A stretch of DNA of 64,000 bases from Evansella halocellulosilytica (GCF_002335745.1 NZ_NIST01000001.1:2018039-2082038), one strand, 5' to 3'; counted from the first letter of the stretch, positions 18,357 to 27,455 are shown. Numbers and translations: made by a program. The notes: generated by a model not told the origin, from the letters alone.

Positions 18357-18818
18357 ATGAGGATAATTAGGGATACAGGTAGAAGTTTTGATTTAGATAA
18401 GTTTCTTTCTATGCCATTAGTCGCGCATTTATCAACGGTGGCTGAAGATTTACCAAGAGATTCACCTGTTTGGTTTTATTGGAAGGATAAAAAAATTTGG
18501 ATAATAGGTACAGCTTCAGATACATTTCCACATAGAATAAGGAAAAATCCAAAATGCGCTATCGGATTAGTAGATTTTGACCAACATACTGGTCTGTTTT
18601 TGCATGCAGGTTTTAGAGGCACAGCAACCGTTGAACCTTTTGATAAGAGTATAGCTAATCAGTTACTTTCTCGTTATTTGGGAGCTGAAATCGAAAAATG
18701 GGACCCGCGTTTTAAAAATTTAGATGATAGTAATGTTTTAATATGCTTTATCCCCGAAACAGTTGTAGTTCGTGATCAATCATATGTCCGTCAAAACAAC
18801 AAAAAGTACGATTACTGA
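18357..18818 (+). CDS. pyridoxamine 5'-phosphate oxidase-like flavin-binding protein
   Basis: 153-aa split-barrel protein. The layout FLSMPLVAHLSTVAEDLPRDSPVWFYWKDKKIWIIG, then RKNPKCAIGLVDFD and FRGTATVEPF, fits the PNPOx-like/F420-binding superfamily, which binds FMN or a related cofactor as a dimer. The substrate is unknown. The ATG at 18357 lies six bases after AGGAGG. It is a stand-alone gene in an accessory stretch flanked by decayed DNA; the motif CTAATGGAGAGCGTCAG follows the stop. Confidence 0.75.
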   Translation: MRIIRDTGRSFDLDKFLSMPLVAHLSTVAEDLPRDSPVWFYWKDKKIWIIGTASDTFPHRIRKNPKCAIGLVDFDQHTGLFLHAGFRGTATVEPFDKSIANQLLSRYLGAEIEKWDPRFKNLDDSNVLICFIPETVVVRDQSYVRQNNKKYDY

Positions 18819-19009
18819 AAAGTATAGTCGCTTCTATTGCTAATGGAGAGCGTCAGCAAATTATGATAAACAGCATTTTATTGAATATTAGTAAATAGTT
18901 AATACCTAAAGATTGCTTCAAATATTAAGGACTGTATTTGCTCATGGAGTAATCTTACGTGATTTTTACATTAAACATACTAAATCTTAGTCAAGGTTGG
19001 GAGACTTAG

Positions 19010-19084
19010 TTGGACAAACCTGTTGTTCGTGAGTGGGGAGTAAAAGAAGAAGTTATCGGAGATCCAGATGGGTATAAAATATAG
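19010..19084 (+). pseudogene. C-terminal remnant of a VOC/glyoxalase-like gene
   Basis: The 24-codon open stretch ends in EEVIGDPDGYKI followed by TAG. DPDGYKI is the typical C-terminal metal-ligand region of VOC-superfamily (glyoxalase/bleomycin-resistance) proteins. No start or N-terminal domain is present nearby. Confidence 0.4.
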
Positions 19085-19199
19085 TTAGTACAAACCTTAG
19101 ATTAAACGAAGGTAAAATTATTTTCTGATGCAGCAGTACTTCTAGTGGATGAGAACAAACAATAAAAGGATTATCTTATAAAACTTTTGGAAGTGTAAC

Positions 19200-19655
19200 A
19201 TGAATATTTCAATAAGTAAAGCATCTTCAGAGCATACGAAAGAAATTAGTAGAATTTGTTCAGTAGGTTGGAGGCAAACCGTCCAGAGTTTTTATAGTGA
19301 GAAATACCAAATTAAAATTGTAGAATATTGGTATAACCACAATAGAGTTCATGAGGATATTACCAAAGGTATATATACTCATGTAGCAAAGGTAGATGAA
19401 AGAGTTGTAGGGACGATTGGAGGGATTATGACTGAACTAACAGTAAGTGAAATTTATGTTTTTTATGTAGACGAAGCGTACAGATATAAAGGAATAGGGA
19501 TAGATGCATTTACTAAAGAACATATAAAGAAAGGTGCAATAGAACAATATGTATCTGTACAAGAAGGAAATAGACTAGGCATACCTTTTTATGAATCTTG
19601 TGGTTTTCAACAAAATCATCAAACCAAACGCCATTGGAGAACAATTGCAAAATAG
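19200..19655 (+). CDS. GNAT-family N-acetyltransferase
   Basis: 151 aa. Acetyl-CoA dependent acetyltransferase fold: ISKASSEHTKEISRICSVGW at the start, VAKVDERVVGTIGG (strand 4), IYVFYVDEAYRYKGIGIDAF (acetyl-CoA pyrophosphate loop, here YRYKGIG in place of the usual RGxGIG) and GIPFYESCGFQ (C-terminal motif). The substrate is unknown. The ribosome binding site is weak (GGAAGTG). It is a stand-alone gene, and a motif GCTAACGGGAAG lies after it, as after several genes in this stretch. Confidence 0.82.
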   Translation: MNISISKASSEHTKEISRICSVGWRQTVQSFYSEKYQIKIVEYWYNHNRVHEDITKGIYTHVAKVDERVVGTIGGIMTELTVSEIYVFYVDEAYRYKGIGIDAFTKEHIKKGAIEQYVSVQEGNRLGIPFYESCGFQQNHQTKRHWRTIAK

Positions 19656-19785
19656 CGTAAATTTAGACTAAAGAAGGTTTTAGTGTAGCAAGCAGTTTTT
19701 GACCTTGTGTTGCTAACGGGAAGTTTTGTGGAACAGGAGTCTTTTATTATGGTATTGTATTCCAATAATAAGAGGAGGAATAAAG

Positions 19786-20292
19786 ATGTTAGGCTTACCA
19801 AAAGGAGAGGTCTTTTTAGTTCCTTGGACAAAAGAGTGGGACAAGGAATTTTTATTAGAGAAAGAAAAAATACAAAATAAAATAGGTGAATACATTATAG
19901 ATATTTACCATATTGGAAGTACATCAATAAAACATTTAAGTGCAAAACCAATAATAGACATAGCTATTGAAATCAAAGATTTTAATGATGGAGAAAATAC
20001 TGTCTTGGAATTAGAGAAGTTGGGCTATTCATATAAAGGAACAAACATTTTACCAGATAGACATTATTTTAGTAAGGGCGAACCAAGGACCCATCAAATC
20101 CACATGTATCAAAGTGGAAATAAATATTTACTTGAACAGTTAAAGTTCAGAAATTACTTGAGAGACAATGATGAAGCAAGAATTGAATATGGGCGGCTCA
20201 AAATTAATTTAGCAAGGTCAAATAAAAGTAATAAACATAAATACGCAGAAGAGAAAACTGCTTTTGTTAAATCAATATTAGAGAAAATTTAA
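19786..20292 (+). CDS. GrpB-family nucleotidyltransferase-like protein
   Basis: 168 aa. Belongs to the GrpB/UPF0157 group, a nucleotidyltransferase fold. WTKEWDKEFLLEKEKI at the start, the signature HIGSTSIKHLSAKPIIDIAIEI (GSTS and the D-x-D-like metal site) and RTHQIHMYQSG are all present, then LKFRNYLRDNDEARIEYGRLK. The cellular role is unknown; fusions elsewhere link the family to coenzyme A or RNA metabolism. The ATG at 19786 follows AAGAGGAGG; a longer upstream frame is not needed. Confidence 0.88.
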   Translation: MLGLPKGEVFLVPWTKEWDKEFLLEKEKIQNKIGEYIIDIYHIGSTSIKHLSAKPIIDIAIEIKDFNDGENTVLELEKLGYSYKGTNILPDRHYFSKGEPRTHQIHMYQSGNKYLLEQLKFRNYLRDNDEARIEYGRLKINLARSNKSNKHKYAEEKTAFVKSILEKI

Positions 20293-20341
20293 AGTGTCTC
20301 TTTGTTTAGCTAAAGGGTGCGTTAGTTGTAGAAGTAAAGAT

Positions 20342-20378
20342 AAAATGAAAAGCGGAGAAATTCCCTGCTTTTCATTTT
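20342..20378. terminator. bidirectional hairpin between GrpB and LysR genes
   Basis: AAAATGAAAAGC and GCTTTTCATTTT form a perfect 12-bp stem between convergent genes. Confidence 0.75.
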
Positions 20379-20457
20379 CTGAGCTAACTCCATCCTCTTC
20401 CATTTCCCCAATTTGTCCTGTGCTTCATTCTTCACTACTGCTCTTTTGTTTCACGTG

Positions 20458-21300
20458 TCACGATGTTTTCACGAAATCCAGAAACTTTTTCAAGGTAGGA
20501 GACACCCATTTATCGGAATGGATCGCAGAATATATCCCTATCTTCTGATCATCGCCTTGTAAAGGCAGCACATCAAATTGCCGTTTCTCCTTTTCATCTG
20601 TGACAGCAAAATCAGGAAGAATAGAGGACCCAAGTCCACATAAAACGCATTTTTTTATAGCCTCAATACTTGGAAGCTCTATTTTATGAGCATTATCAGC
20701 AGTTGTTTTCAAGTAGTTCTCCACTATTGGGCGCCAGCTGCACGCATACTCTGTAACTAACATTTTACCGGGTAATGTGGTCATATTAACGGGTTTTATG
20801 AGTGAAAGGTGTTCCTCTCTTAAGTTGACCGTCGTTAATCTGGGTGGCTTCCAATCGTGGGTTTCGACTAATAGGGCGGCATCAATCTCCCCTTTCTTTA
20901 ATTGTGTTTCAAGATTATCGTAATGCAGCGCCTTTAAAGTCAGTTCTACCTTTGGATGCTTTTCCATAAATAAGAGAATAATTTCCGGCAGCCAGTAGAT
21001 CATCAGTGATTCACTGGCTCCTATTGTAAGCTCTCCTGCAGGACCTTCATCACTTATAACCTCTTTTGATTTGGAATATAAGCGAATAATATCCGCAGCG
21101 TATGGGAGAAATTTCTTTCCTGCGTGAGTCAGTGAAATAGTTTTTCCCATGCGGTCAAATAAAGGCTGTTCCAGCTCTCGTTCTAATTCTTTAATATGGG
21201 CAGTAACAGAGGATTGCGCATACCCCAGTTCATCTGCAGCTTTTTTAAATCCCCCTGCCTCAACAATGGTGCGAAATGTAATCAGATGGCGAAGTTCCAT
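20458..21300 (-). CDS. LysR-family regulator (YwqM-like)
   Basis: 280 aa. N-terminal LysR helix-turn-helix: MELRHLITFRTIVEAGGFKKAA, then AQSSVTAHIKELERELEQPLFDRMGKTISLTHAGKKFL. A periplasmic-binding-like effector domain follows. It is divergent from an NADPH-dependent FMN reductase gene of the YwqN type, the same pairing as ywqM-ywqN in B. subtilis, so it probably controls that gene through the 157-base shared upstream region. The inducer is unknown. Confidence 0.88.
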   Translation of the reverse strand: MELRHLITFRTIVEAGGFKKAADELGYAQSSVTAHIKELERELEQPLFDRMGKTISLTHAGKKFLPYAADIIRLYSKSKEVISDEGPAGELTIGASESLMIYWLPEIILLFMEKHPKVELTLKALHYDNLETQLKKGEIDAALLVETHDWKPPRLTTVNLREEHLSLIKPVNMTTLPGKMLVTEYACSWRPIVENYLKTTADNAHKIELPSIEAIKKCVLCGLGSSILPDFAVTDEKEKRQFDVLPLQGDDQKIGIYSAIHSDKWVSPTLKKFLDFVKTS

Positions 21301-21456
21301 CTTATCCCACCCTCTCTTTATATCATTGAAAATGATTATAATGATCGAAACTATCTATTTTACTGATCCACTCTTTTATTCTAAACTTTTCTTGAAGGTT
21401 AATCAATCTGCTAAAGCTGGTACGCCTTAAATGATGGTAAAAGGAGAGATTACGAG

Positions 21457-22026
21457 ATGAAAATAATGGCACTGTTAGGCAGTTCGAGAAGGAATGGTAA
21501 TACAGAATATTTAGTGGATCGCGCCTTAAAGGGCGTTACGTTTAAAAAGCGGTATCTTCTTGATTATCAAATTAATCCGATTATCGACCAAAGACATACT
21601 CCAGAAGGCTTTACCGAGTCGGAAGATGATTATGAAGAATTGTTCGCTGAGTTTATGAAGCAGGATATTATTATTTTCGCCACGCCATTATACTGGTTTG
21701 GAATGTCTGGCCAGATGAAAACCTTTTTTGACAGATGGAGCCAGTATATGAGGGAGGACCAGTATGAGTTTGAACATTTAATGAGCAGAAAAAAAGCGTA
21801 TGTGATTGTGACAGGTGAAAATCCGGACCCGAAAGTAGCTGCTCTCCCTCTCATACAGCAATTTCACCATATCTGTGCTTACACAGGTATGGAATTGGCG
21901 GACTACATCATTAGCAAAGGTAATAAGCCTGCGGAAATTGAAAAGGATACATTGTCTTTACAGAAAGCATCATTATGGAATAAAGAATTCTCAAACTTAA
22001 CAGCCAAAGCTGGCATAGTTGATTAA
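21457..22026 (+). CDS. NAD(P)H-dependent FMN reductase / flavodoxin-fold oxidoreductase (YwqN-like)
   Basis: 189 aa. The FMN-phosphate loop is LLGSSRRNGNTEYL at the N-terminus, with ATPLYWFGMSGQMKTFFDRWSQ (conserved in the flavodoxin-like fold NADPH reductases), and the His-rich DQRHTPEGF. Aligns along its length with B. subtilis YwqN. It likely reduces FMN, quinones or other electrophiles in the cytosol. It is divergent from its probable LysR regulator. The ATG follows AAGGAG. Confidence 0.88.
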   Translation: MKIMALLGSSRRNGNTEYLVDRALKGVTFKKRYLLDYQINPIIDQRHTPEGFTESEDDYEELFAEFMKQDIIIFATPLYWFGMSGQMKTFFDRWSQYMREDQYEFEHLMSRKKAYVIVTGENPDPKVAALPLIQQFHHICAYTGMELADYIISKGNKPAEIEKDTLSLQKASLWNKEFSNLTAKAGIVD

Positions 22027-22032
22027 AAAAAG

Positions 22033-22059
22033 CCCTCTCTGTTCTTAAAACGGAGAGGG
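22033..22059. terminator. hairpin after the FMN reductase gene
   Basis: CCCTCTCTG pairs with CGGAGAGGG. On the minus strand it is followed by a run of seven T, so it could also have served the minus-strand transporter remnant beyond it. Confidence 0.75.
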
Positions 22060-22083
22060 AGAAACCTTTCTATATAAGTTTTA

Positions 22084-22380
22084 TTAGCAAGCTGATATCA
22101 CCCAAAACCTGGGCTCACACTTTATGTTCCTGTCTTCTTCACCCGTGTCTGCAGATCCGGGTTTTTTCCCGTTCCACAGGTTTCTTTGACCAGATCGTGG
22201 CCAGAATCGGGCCCGGAAATGTTGTGCCAGACTGCGGCAATCACGTTTGGAAGCACCTTTTACTTTCATCCAGACGTATAAGGAACGCGGTCAGATAACC
22301 AAAGAACAGTTCCCCCCAGATTGTGGAGAAGAACGGCTGTGAAAATCAGAAGTCCCAAAGCAGCAATGCTTTCCACGTTG
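22084..22380 (-). pseudogene. remnant of a bile acid:sodium symporter-like gene
   Basis: Minus-strand translation gives ESIAALGLLIFTAVLLHNLGG. A frameshift follows, then GYLTAFLIRLDESK in another frame, then a stop. The order AALGLL-x-VxLHN-x-xGG-GYL is typical of the last helices of the BASS (bile acid:Na+ symporter, YocS-like) family. The DNA is visibly richer in G+C than its surroundings. The remainder of the gene is absent. Confidence 0.5.
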
Positions 22381-22406
22381 CTGCTCACTCCGAAACAATA
22401 ATTATA

Positions 22407-22523
22407 ATGGACGGTGAATTTAATAGTAAAAAAATTGTTGGAAACGGAGTTACTTCAGCCTTACTTAAAAGAAATGGGTTACAAGTAATTTCAGAAGAAC
22501 AATTTGGTGAAAATTACTTTTAG
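22407..22523 (+). other. short open frame, probably a gene tail
   Basis: A 38-codon frame (MDGEFNSKKIVGNGVTSALL) fused directly to the transporter remnant, with no ribosome binding site. It reads like the C-terminal end of a protein whose beginning was lost. Not recognised. Confidence 0.3.
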
Positions 22524-22644
22524 TTATTAAACTAACGGGGAGCGATAGGGATACAACGGGTATCGGTTATTGTGCTAACGAGCAGAAGAGTGGAAGAAGC
22601 ATAGCGAATTTTATGTTGCGAAAAAGTATCTATGGGGGAGAAAA

Positions 22645-23159
22645 ATGAAAAAACGAATTCATATAATGGGAGCTTCGGGGTGTGGAACTTCAACACTAGG
22701 CTCTTCATTATCAAAAGTTTTGCCTCATACATACCTTGATACCGATGATTATTTTTGGATAACTAAATTCACTGAACAAAGAGAGGTACCTGAAAGAAGG
22801 TGTATGCTTAAAGAAGATTTATCACTTTATGAAAACTATATTCTTTCTGGTGCAGTGTGTGGTTGGGGTGATAACTTTTATTCTTATGGATTCCACAAGA
22901 TATAAGGCTTGAAAGGTTACAGCAGAGGGAATTTCAGCGTTATGGAGATGAAATATTAGCTGGTGGTAGTAAATATGAACAATCGAAAACATTTTTAGAG
23001 TGGGCATCTTTATATGATAGTGCGGGATTCGAAGTTAGAAGTAAATCTTTACACGAACATTGGATGGCAGACTTATCTTGTCCAATATTAAAGATTGAAG
23101 GTGATTATTCAGTCAATGAAAGAGTTAATATTGTCTTAGATTATCTTAATACTAATTGA
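22645..23159 (+). pseudogene. P-loop (adenylate kinase-like) gene broken by a small deletion/frameshift
   Basis: The first part reads MKKRIHIMGASGCGTSTLG, a Walker A motif (GASGCGTST), with TDDYFW and a kinase-like hydrophobic strand. After GWGDNFYS, the natural continuation LWIPQDIRLERLQQREFQRY is in a different frame (from about 22890) and runs open to TGA at 23157 (ending VNIVLDYLNTN). About a dozen residues of the core appear deleted at the junction. Intact relatives are uncharacterised AAA/adenylate-kinase-like proteins of about 180 aa. The ribosome binding site GGGGGAG is intact. Confidence 0.75.
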
Positions 23160-23303
23160 ACTAAAGGGGGCGTTAGTTAAATTGTGAGTTGCACTGTTGC
23201 AGCTCTTTTTTGTACTTGAGGGTTGGGAAATAATGTTAAACTAAAGGGGGGGGTTCTGCAATAAATCCCCTTGATAAGTAATTTTGGAGAGAAGGTTGTA
23301 TGA

Positions 23304-23879
23304 ATGTCAAATCTGTTTGATTGTATTACTGAATTTATTTTTGTTGAAATGGAAGTTTCACCAGCAGATGTAATTTTGGTACCTGGTGCAAACCATCCTC
23401 AACTTATGGAGAAGGCTTCTACCTTGTATAAACAAGGGTTGGCTCCCTATATACTTCCTTCTGGTGGATATAAGCCTCACGTTGGAACTACTGAATGGGA
23501 GTATTTGAGAAACATCGGAATTGCAAGTGGAGTACCTGAAGAAGCAATTTTAATAGAAGATAAAGCTCAACATACGTTAGAAAATGCACGCTTTTCATTA
23601 GAGGTACTTCATAGAAAAGGTATATCCCCTAAAAAAGTAATTATTGTTTGTAAAGCAAGTCATTCCCGTAGAGCATTACTATGTTATCAAGCTGAATTCC
23701 CAAAAGGCTGTGAGATACTTGTATCGCCTTGTATTGATAGGTATGGAATAACAAAGGAAAATTGGTTTTTGTCTGAAGCAGGGATAAAACGCACAATGAG
23801 TGAAGTAAAGAAAATTGGTGCCTACTTTGGAGATTTCATCCCAAGTTGGGTTGAACAAAACAGTCATAAATTGTATTAG
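23304..23879 (+). CDS. YdcF/ElyC/SanA-family (DUF218) protein
   Basis: 191 aa, Rossmann-like DUF218 domain. ADVILVPGANHPQLMEKASTLY, YILPSGG, EAILIEDKAQHTLENARFSL (the conserved E-x3-T-xENA motif) and VIIVCKASHSRRAL are all in order. It has no membrane anchor, unlike SanA/ElyC, so it is a cytosolic YdcF-type protein. The biochemical role is unknown; YdcF of E. coli binds S-adenosylmethionine. It is stand-alone in the accessory stretch. Confidence 0.85.
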   Translation: MSNLFDCITEFIFVEMEVSPADVILVPGANHPQLMEKASTLYKQGLAPYILPSGGYKPHVGTTEWEYLRNIGIASGVPEEAILIEDKAQHTLENARFSLEVLHRKGISPKKVIIVCKASHSRRALLCYQAEFPKGCEILVSPCIDRYGITKENWFLSEAGIKRTMSEVKKIGAYFGDFIPSWVEQNSHKLY

Positions 23880-23986
23880 GAAAGTTCTTGCTTCTATTAA
23901 AGTATTGGGAAGCATTGTTCAATAATATTAATCGCTTCTTGTGGTAAGAAAAACATATTTAATTAAACATTAAAGGAGAGAATTTA

Positions 23987-24214
23987 ATGGTATCATATTT
24001 GATAATTTTTATCTTACTAATAATAAGTGTTGCAAGTTTTAGTGCAGCAGAGAAAGCAAAGAAAAAAAGAAAAGGTTTAAAGTTTACCTTTAGCGTTACT
24101 TTAGCTCTAATGCTACCATTTTTAGTTGAAGGAACTGTACTATATGCTTTGTCTATCGTTCTTTATACAACACTTCAGCTTATTCTTTATGATATTGGAT
24201 TGATGGGAAAATAG
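23987..24214 (+). CDS. small membrane protein (75 aa)
   Basis: Not recognised. Hydrophobic N-terminal helix (YLIIFILLIISVASFSA), a lysine-rich cytosolic loop (EKAKKKRKGLKF), then two hydrophobic segments. The ATG follows AAAGGAGAG. Likely an integral membrane protein with the basic loop inside; stand-alone. Confidence 0.6.
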   Translation: MVSYLIIFILLIISVASFSAAEKAKKKRKGLKFTFSVTLALMLPFLVEGTVLYALSIVLYTTLQLILYDIGLMGK

Positions 24215-24370
24215 AGATAAATCGCTCTGCCTTCTTCAATAAAATAAGTGCGAGAGCTCAATAATCTATGGCAGACCCTATTAAACAAACAGGGAGTATA
24301 CTGGAACATGAGCAGTAATGCTTTTCTTGAAATATTGAAGTAAAGTAGTTGTAGAAAAGGAGAGGGTTAT

Positions 24371-24739
24371 TTGAGGAAAATTCTATCTTTCTTGTTATTA
24401 GTTACTTTGTTAATGATGGGATGTAGTGACGGTACAGATATTGAAACTACTAATAATAATGCATATAAAGAGGAAATTTCCACAAATAGTTCCTTATTCG
24501 GTATATCCGATGAGAAAGTCCTCAGTGGTGAGGTTATCAAAAAGAGAAGGAAAGAAATCACTCTAAAAGTAACCAGCGATTTCATGATGCCTGATGGTAC
24601 AATCTGGGTTACCGTTGAAGATAAAAGTATGTTGGCTGACATAAAAAAAGGACAGAAAGTGAACGTATGGTATGACTACATTAGGGAGTCCAACCCTCCA
24701 CAAACTAGAGGTTTAAAAATTGAACGTGAAAGCAAGTAG
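24371..24739 (+). CDS. DUF3221-like lipoprotein
   Basis: 122 aa. TTG start; signal peptide RKILSFLLLVTLLMM with lipobox MMGC. The mature part has GEVIKKRRKEITLKV, TIWVTVED and KKGQKVNVWYDYIRESNPPQT, the pattern of DUF3221 (YobA-type) lipoproteins, predicted OB-like beta barrels. Surface-anchored; function unknown. The ribosome binding site is AAAGGAGAGG. Confidence 0.65.
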   Translation: MRKILSFLLLVTLLMMGCSDGTDIETTNNNAYKEEISTNSSLFGISDEKVLSGEVIKKRRKEITLKVTSDFMMPDGTIWVTVEDKSMLADIKKGQKVNVWYDYIRESNPPQTRGLKIERESK

Positions 24740-24918
24740 TGGTTTGTTGGTGAAAATTAACCAGATAATCAAACGCACCTTTTTTCACTAACGGAAGCAA
24801 TGGTTTAATATGCCAGTTACTACTGTTATAGTGCTCCCCTCGCTAACTCGCAGGATTTCATATGATTTAAGGCGTGTGCTATCTGTATGGTAAACGAAAG
24901 AAGAAAGGGGTTTTAAAC

Positions 24919-25629
24919 ATGGAAAAAGAAAGAGTTCTCCCTGAACCTAATAGATATGCTGTTTGTGCGTCTGAAGGCGTATCAATTAAAGAATATTATA
25001 AAGGTGTTTTTGATGAAATCTATATTTTCTTCCATCCTTTTATTAAACCAGTAACTATTGATTCAGAACTGTTCTATCCTGAAACGTATCCAGACAAGTT
25101 TCAAATAATCAATAATTGTAAAATAGTAACATGGAAAGAATTTTTATCTCTTAGTGGAATGAAGAATTACGAGGAGTTAGATATTGGACTTCGCACAGGA
25201 ATACTCGGTTTAAACCATAAATATGAGAATAAGAAATTAGAAAAGATTATTGATAATGTGAGTGAGAAGCATAATCTCGTTCCACCATCAGAAGGATCCC
25301 TGCCTGATATTTTAATAAATAATCTGTTAGAAGCAATAAAAAAAGAAAAATATGATTGGATTTGGGTAGGCGATGAATTTGATACTGAAAGAAAGTTAGA
25401 ATATATAGATGACCTAATTAATCAAGATACATTAGCTAGAAATAATCTCTTTACACATGACAATTCAATACTCATAACCACTCATTGGGATAGCCATTTT
25501 TCGATGATATGTTCAGATGATAAAAAGAAGGTAGATAGAATAATCAAAACGTGTAATCTTGACGGCTTTTATTGTGATGATAACACCGAGATATATTGGA
25601 GCGTTCGTAATACTCACAAAGAGTTGTAA
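24919..25629 (+). CDS. DUF2711-like hypothetical protein
   Basis: 236 aa, cytosolic. EIYIFFHPFIKPVTIDSELFYPETYPDKF and the C-terminal DNSILITTHWDSHFSMICSD resemble DUF2711 family members in Bacillus; the assignment rests on memory of the pattern. No catalytic motif is recognised. The ATG at 24919 follows AAAGGGG; an in-frame ATG at 24874 has no ribosome binding site. Confidence 0.5.
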   Translation: MEKERVLPEPNRYAVCASEGVSIKEYYKGVFDEIYIFFHPFIKPVTIDSELFYPETYPDKFQIINNCKIVTWKEFLSLSGMKNYEELDIGLRTGILGLNHKYENKKLEKIIDNVSEKHNLVPPSEGSLPDILINNLLEAIKKEKYDWIWVGDEFDTERKLEYIDDLINQDTLARNNLFTHDNSILITTHWDSHFSMICSDDKKKVDRIIKTCNLDGFYCDDNTEIYWSVRNTHKEL

Positions 25630-25723
25630 AATACCTAGATTTGTTTTGATCAAACAATAAGGATGAATTATATATTTTTACCTCTTAAAAACATACTTAG
25701 TAAACGATTCTGAGCTAAAATAA

Positions 25724-25900
25724 ATAAAAGTATTCACCCTCACCAACTTTAGACATAGTTATGCGACTCATATGTTGAATAATCGTGCCCCGTTAGAAGT
25801 AATACAGAATCTACTAGGCCATGAGAAAAGTGAAACAACAAGGATTTACGCACAACTTAGTGGTGTGATGCGGCGAGAATTGTACCGTAAATACTTTTAA
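25724..25900 (+). pseudogene. C-terminal catalytic remnant of a tyrosine recombinase
   Basis: An open stretch with no start codon encodes the last 57 codons of a phage-integrase/XerD-type recombinase. FRHSYATHML carries box II Arg and His, LLGHEKSETT the second catalytic His and RIYAQL the nucleophilic Tyr, with the tail ending RRELYRKYF. An in-frame TAA lies just upstream (25721) and no N-terminal part is present. It is the only mobile-element trace within the accessory stretch of single genes. Confidence 0.8.
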
Positions 25901-26098
25901 TAATTTGAATAAACATCCCTTTAGCTAACCAACTATTTGGAAAATCATGTTAAACTAAAGGGGGAGCTACAATAAAGAAAAGGATTTTCTTTTTATTTTG
26001 AGTGTAGTTAATTTTGCACTTTTTAGTAGAGAATCATGCTAATATATAAAGAGTTGTATTTGATAGTATGATTTTACTTTTGAGAGGGTGAAATATTT

Positions 26099-26662
26099 GT
26101 GAAAACAATTGCAGTTTACTGTGGTTCTAGTAAAGGAATTGACCCAACCTATATGGAAGAAGCTAAAAAACTCGGGAAGGTTTTAGTAGATAATGGGATG
26201 GACCTTGTTTATGGAGGAGCGACAGTTGGTTGTATGGGGGCAGTTGCAGATGCTGTAATGAATGCAGGTGGTAAAGTAATAGGTGTTATCCCAGAGAAGT
26301 TAAAAAACGTTGAGATAGCTCACCAACAACTATCTGAATTACATGTCGTTAGCACTATGCATGAAAGAAAGGCGCTAATGGCAGAGTATGCTGATGGATT
26401 TATTGCATTACCTGGTGGTTCTGGAACTTTAGAAGAATGGTTTGAAGTATTTACATGGGCTCAACTAGGATACCATAATAAACCGTGTGCATTACTCAAT
26501 ATTAATGATTACTACTCACCTATATTATCGCTCTTTGACCATATGATTGGACAAGGGTTTGTTAAACCAGAGTATAAAGATTTAATAGTTATTGATAGAG
26601 ATTCAAAAGAGTTAGTTAATAAGCTCAAAAAATATGAGGGTACTTATATACATAAATGGTAA
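26099..26662 (+). CDS. LOG-family protein (TIGR00730, cytokinin-type phosphoribohydrolase)
   Basis: 187 aa. Nucleotide-binding Rossmann fold: VYCGSSKG at the start, YGGATVGCMGAVADAV, and the signature LPGGSGTLEEWFE (PGGxGTxxE). The family hydrolyses nucleoside 5'-monophosphates to base plus ribose phosphate; B. subtilis YvdD is the close relative by length. GTG start at 26099 after GAGAGGG. A MazG-like gene follows after 40 bases, and both may handle nucleotides. Confidence 0.88.
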   Translation: MKTIAVYCGSSKGIDPTYMEEAKKLGKVLVDNGMDLVYGGATVGCMGAVADAVMNAGGKVIGVIPEKLKNVEIAHQQLSELHVVSTMHERKALMAEYADGFIALPGGSGTLEEWFEVFTWAQLGYHNKPCALLNINDYYSPILSLFDHMIGQGFVKPEYKDLIVIDRDSKELVNKLKKYEGTYIHKW

Positions 26663-26702
26663 TAAAATATCACTATTTTTAATATAAAAGAGGGAAGAAA
26701 TT

Positions 26703-27005
26703 ATGGAGCAATTGCTAAAAGAAATAAAATTACTTAGTGAAAGAGAACCAAAAACGTTAGAACAAATGGCACTAAAGTTAACCGAGGAAGTCGGTGAAAC
26801 TTCTCAAGCTGTATTATCTTACCTTAAAGCAAGTGGAAGTGACTATAAACAGTTAGGAATCGATGATGTAAAAGAAGAATGTATCGATGTTGTTTTGGTC
26901 GCCTTAGCTATATATTATAAGTTATCTGAAGATGAAGAAGAGTTCCAAAAGTTAGCTAGCAAAAAGTTGAATAAGTGGGAAAGTAAAATAAGTTACAAAA
27001 GATAA
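26703..27005 (+). CDS. MazG-like nucleotide pyrophosphohydrolase
   Basis: 100 aa, all-alpha NTP-PPase fold. The metal-binding pattern is present: LKLTEEVGETSQA (ExxE) and EECIDVVLVALAIYY (ExxD). Such enzymes cleave (d)NTPs to NMP and pyrophosphate as house-cleaning. The ATG follows GAGGGAAG. It lies 40 bases downstream of the LOG-family gene in the same direction, probably one transcript. Confidence 0.8.
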   Translation: MEQLLKEIKLLSEREPKTLEQMALKLTEEVGETSQAVLSYLKASGSDYKQLGIDDVKEECIDVVLVALAIYYKLSEDEEEFQKLASKKLNKWESKISYKR

Positions 27006-27455
27006 TTTAATGATAGCAATGTTAAAAAATACATTTACATTAACGGATAGCGATAGCTGAAGAAGTTTATGCAGTTCTTGTTCAACAAACGGGGAGTAGA
27101 TTTTATAATGCGCAACAACTACGGAAAGTTAGTATACTTTCACGAATAAAAAGATAACCGCCTTCATTAGACGGTTATCCTATAAACGCATGTAACATTT
27201 GAAGTAATTGTGGTCTAAATTTATTACATTGGCTACAGTGCCTGTAGCTTCATTAATAGTTCTTACTTGCTCGATTGCAAACAATAAATTTCCATTGGTA
27301 CTTATTAGAACTTAAATTATTATCTATTTTTTTCATAATTAATGTAGAAAAAGAAGTTTTTTAACCTATAAAACTTTAGTCATTTTGTATTGGAAGAATA
27401 ACAATGAAACTTCTTACTTATTTTTTCTTAAGAGTAACCATATCACTTATGAAAA
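27006..27455. other. spacer with accessory-type motifs and a small minus-strand frame
   Basis: Carries TTAACGGATAGCGATAGC and AACAAACGGGGAGTAG, motifs of the kind repeated after other genes here. A short minus-strand open frame (ending VINLDHNYFKCYMRL, just before the 27151 hairpin) may be a gene tail. No intact gene. Confidence 0.4.
27151..27180 (-). terminator. minus-strand terminator
   Basis: GATAACCG pairs with CGGTTATC; on the minus strand it is followed by TTTTTATT. It is 275 bases beyond the ABC permease gene and could end that operon. Confidence 0.6.

Noticed and set aside
24367-24642. 91-codon minus-strand frame
   Set aside because: Shadow of the DUF3221-like lipoprotein gene, which has a signal peptide, lipobox and ribosome binding site.
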